NCBI GenBank assembly: GCA_002869425.1
Contig: PKSZ01000236.1
Location: forward strand, 1 to 6,409
Origin: Marinilabiliales bacterium
GTDB taxonomy: Bacteria > Bacteroidota > Bacteroidia > Bacteroidales > BM523
Direction of reading: 5' to 3'
Length of the DNA: 6,409 bases
Both the position numbers and the translations under genes were made by a program. The notes below the pieces were generated by a model. It did no database searches, had not been told where the DNA came from, and saw nothing but the letters and a program-made list of their open reading frames with translations. Positions 5,691-6,409 of this stretch are shown one piece after another. The first letter of the stretch is position 1. Every line of letters starts with the position of its first letter.

Positions 5691-6409
5691 TTTCTTACCT
5701 CCTTCCATTTGAGGAATTTTTCATATTCCATTTTTTGTGTTTTCAGATCATCCGGCATTTCAGCATAGAGGAAATCAAAAACATCATTTACTTTGTATTC
5801 CGGATAATTTTCAGCTTCAATAAACTGCCTGTCAATTTCTTTTTTGTATTCATTGATAATTTCATCTTCCTGCTCTTGTGTCCACAATTTTTTGTCAATG
5901 AGAAATGTTCTTAATCTTTCAATAGGATCTTTTTTATCCCATTCTTCCTCTTCTTCTTTTGTTCTGTATTTAGTTGGATCGTCAGATGTTGTGTGTGCGC
6001 CTTTCCTGTATGTGACAGCTTCAATGAGTACCGGTCCCTGGCCTTTGCTAATATGATCTTTTGCTTGATTTAGCGCTGTATACATTGCAAAAAAATCGTT
6101 TCCATCTACTTGTATTCCTTCCATCCCATAAGCAACAGATTTAACCGCTATGCTTTGAGATCGGGTTTGCATGTTGTAAGGTACTGAGATGGCAAATTGA
6201 TTATTTTGCACAATAAAGATTACAGGGGCATTCCATACAGCTGCAAAATTTAGTGCTTCATGAAAATCACCTTCGGATGTTCCTCCATCGCCCACAAAAG
6301 CATAAACAATACCATCCTCCTTTTTGTAATTAAGCGCATAGCCTATGCCTGATGCATGTAGCAATTGGCTGGCTATTGGTACCGAGATGGGTAAAATATT
6401 CTGAACTTC
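5687..6409 (-). CDS. pdhA: 2-oxo acid dehydrogenase E1 alpha subunit (5' part outside the window)
   Basis: This is the C-terminal 240 residues of the thiamine-diphosphate-binding E1 subunit; the frame is open to the window edge, where the first visible residues are EVQNILPISVPIASQ. The family's substrate-facing region (PIASQLLHASGIGYA) is followed by the thiamine diphosphate/magnesium motif from GDGGTSEGDFHEA (visible residues 40-52) to QNNQFAIS (68-75). YRKGAHTTSDDPTKYR (134-149) corresponds to the active-site loop that holds the thiamine phosphates and, in mitochondrial enzymes, the regulatory serine. A charged helical tail completes the protein. The start codon is not visible; a TTG at 6364 lies inside the conserved region and is not the real start. 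The complete protein should have roughly 100 or more further residues. The stop overlaps the E1 beta ATG by four bases (ATGA), so translation is likely coupled. The operon promoter lies outside the window. Family certain; pyruvate versus branched-chain substrate undecided. Confidence 0.95.
   Translation of the reverse strand, partial: EVQNILPISVPIASQLLHASGIGYALNYKKEDGIVYAFVGDGGTSEGDFHEALNFAAVWNAPVIFIVQNNQFAISVPYNMQTRSQSIAVKSVAYGMEGIQVDGNDFFAMYTALNQAKDHISKGQGPVLIEAVTYRKGAHTTSDDPTKYRTKEEEEEWDKKDPIERLRTFLIDKKLWTQEQEDEIINEYKKEIDRQFIEAENYPEYKVNDVFDFLYAEMPDDLKTQKMEYEKFLKWKEVRK
5697..5704 (-). promoter_or_regulatory. Perfect Shine-Dalgarno sequence for E1 beta, inside the end of E1 alpha
   Basis: AAGGAGGT stands six bases before the ATG at 5690 and decides the start of E1 beta in favour of that codon. 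It is encoded by the last E1 alpha codons (Lys-Glu-Val). The other complete genes here have no comparable site, as expected for Bacteroidota, so it may also be partly a by-product of those codons. Confidence 0.6.

Noticed and set aside
5691..5708. ATG at 5708 as the E1 beta start (331 residues)
   Set aside because: The ATG at 5690 has an exact ribosome-binding site, an ATGA overlap and the usual family N-terminus; the longer start would put the ribosome-binding site inside the coding sequence.
6362..6364. TTG as the start codon of E1 alpha
   Set aside because: Upstream in-frame codons encode conserved E1 alpha sequence (ILPISVPIASQ) up to the window edge, so the gene simply continues outside.

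Overview
The window is AT-rich and every gene is on the minus strand, so it is read here from high to low coordinates. Gene content and style point to the Bacteroidota, probably the class Bacteroidia. The evidence is an RseC-like gene placed directly before rnfB, a TAnnTTTG-type -7 promoter element, and mostly absent Shine-Dalgarno sequences. The assignment rests on pattern recognition, not on a database search.

Right part (6409 down to 2083): a tightly packed four-gene operon for a 2-oxo acid dehydrogenase complex. The order is E1 alpha (5' end outside the window), E1 beta, E2 (lipoyl acyltransferase) and E3 (dihydrolipoamide dehydrogenase). Junctions are a 4-base ATGA overlap, a 3-base gap and an 11-base gap. 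E1 decarboxylates the keto acid with thiamine diphosphate, E2 carries the acyl group on a lipoyl-lysine and passes it to CoA, and E3 reoxidises the lipoamide with FAD and NAD+. Pyruvate is the likeliest substrate, but a branched-chain or broad-range complex cannot be excluded.

Middle (2082 to 1361): two adjacent perfect inverted repeats follow E3 and look like a compound transcription terminator. After them comes a short lipoate-protein ligase (LplA-like, no cysteine, no C-terminal accessory domain). Its likely target is the lipoyl lysine of the neighbouring E2.

Left part (1360 to 1): an AT-rich gap of 226 bases with a candidate promoter, then an RseC/MucC-like membrane protein and rnfB, cut by the window edge. 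This is the expected start of an Rnf (ferredoxin:NAD+ oxidoreductase, ion-pumping) operon; rnfC and the other subunits would lie beyond position 1. Together the window suggests an organism that pairs an NADH-producing keto acid dehydrogenase complex with an Rnf respiratory complex.

I found no mobile element, CRISPR array, RNA gene or clearly new system. The most notable points are the divergent nucleotide-binding motifs in E3, the minimal lipoate ligase beside its presumed substrate, the tandem hairpins after E3 and the inverted repeat at the rnf start.
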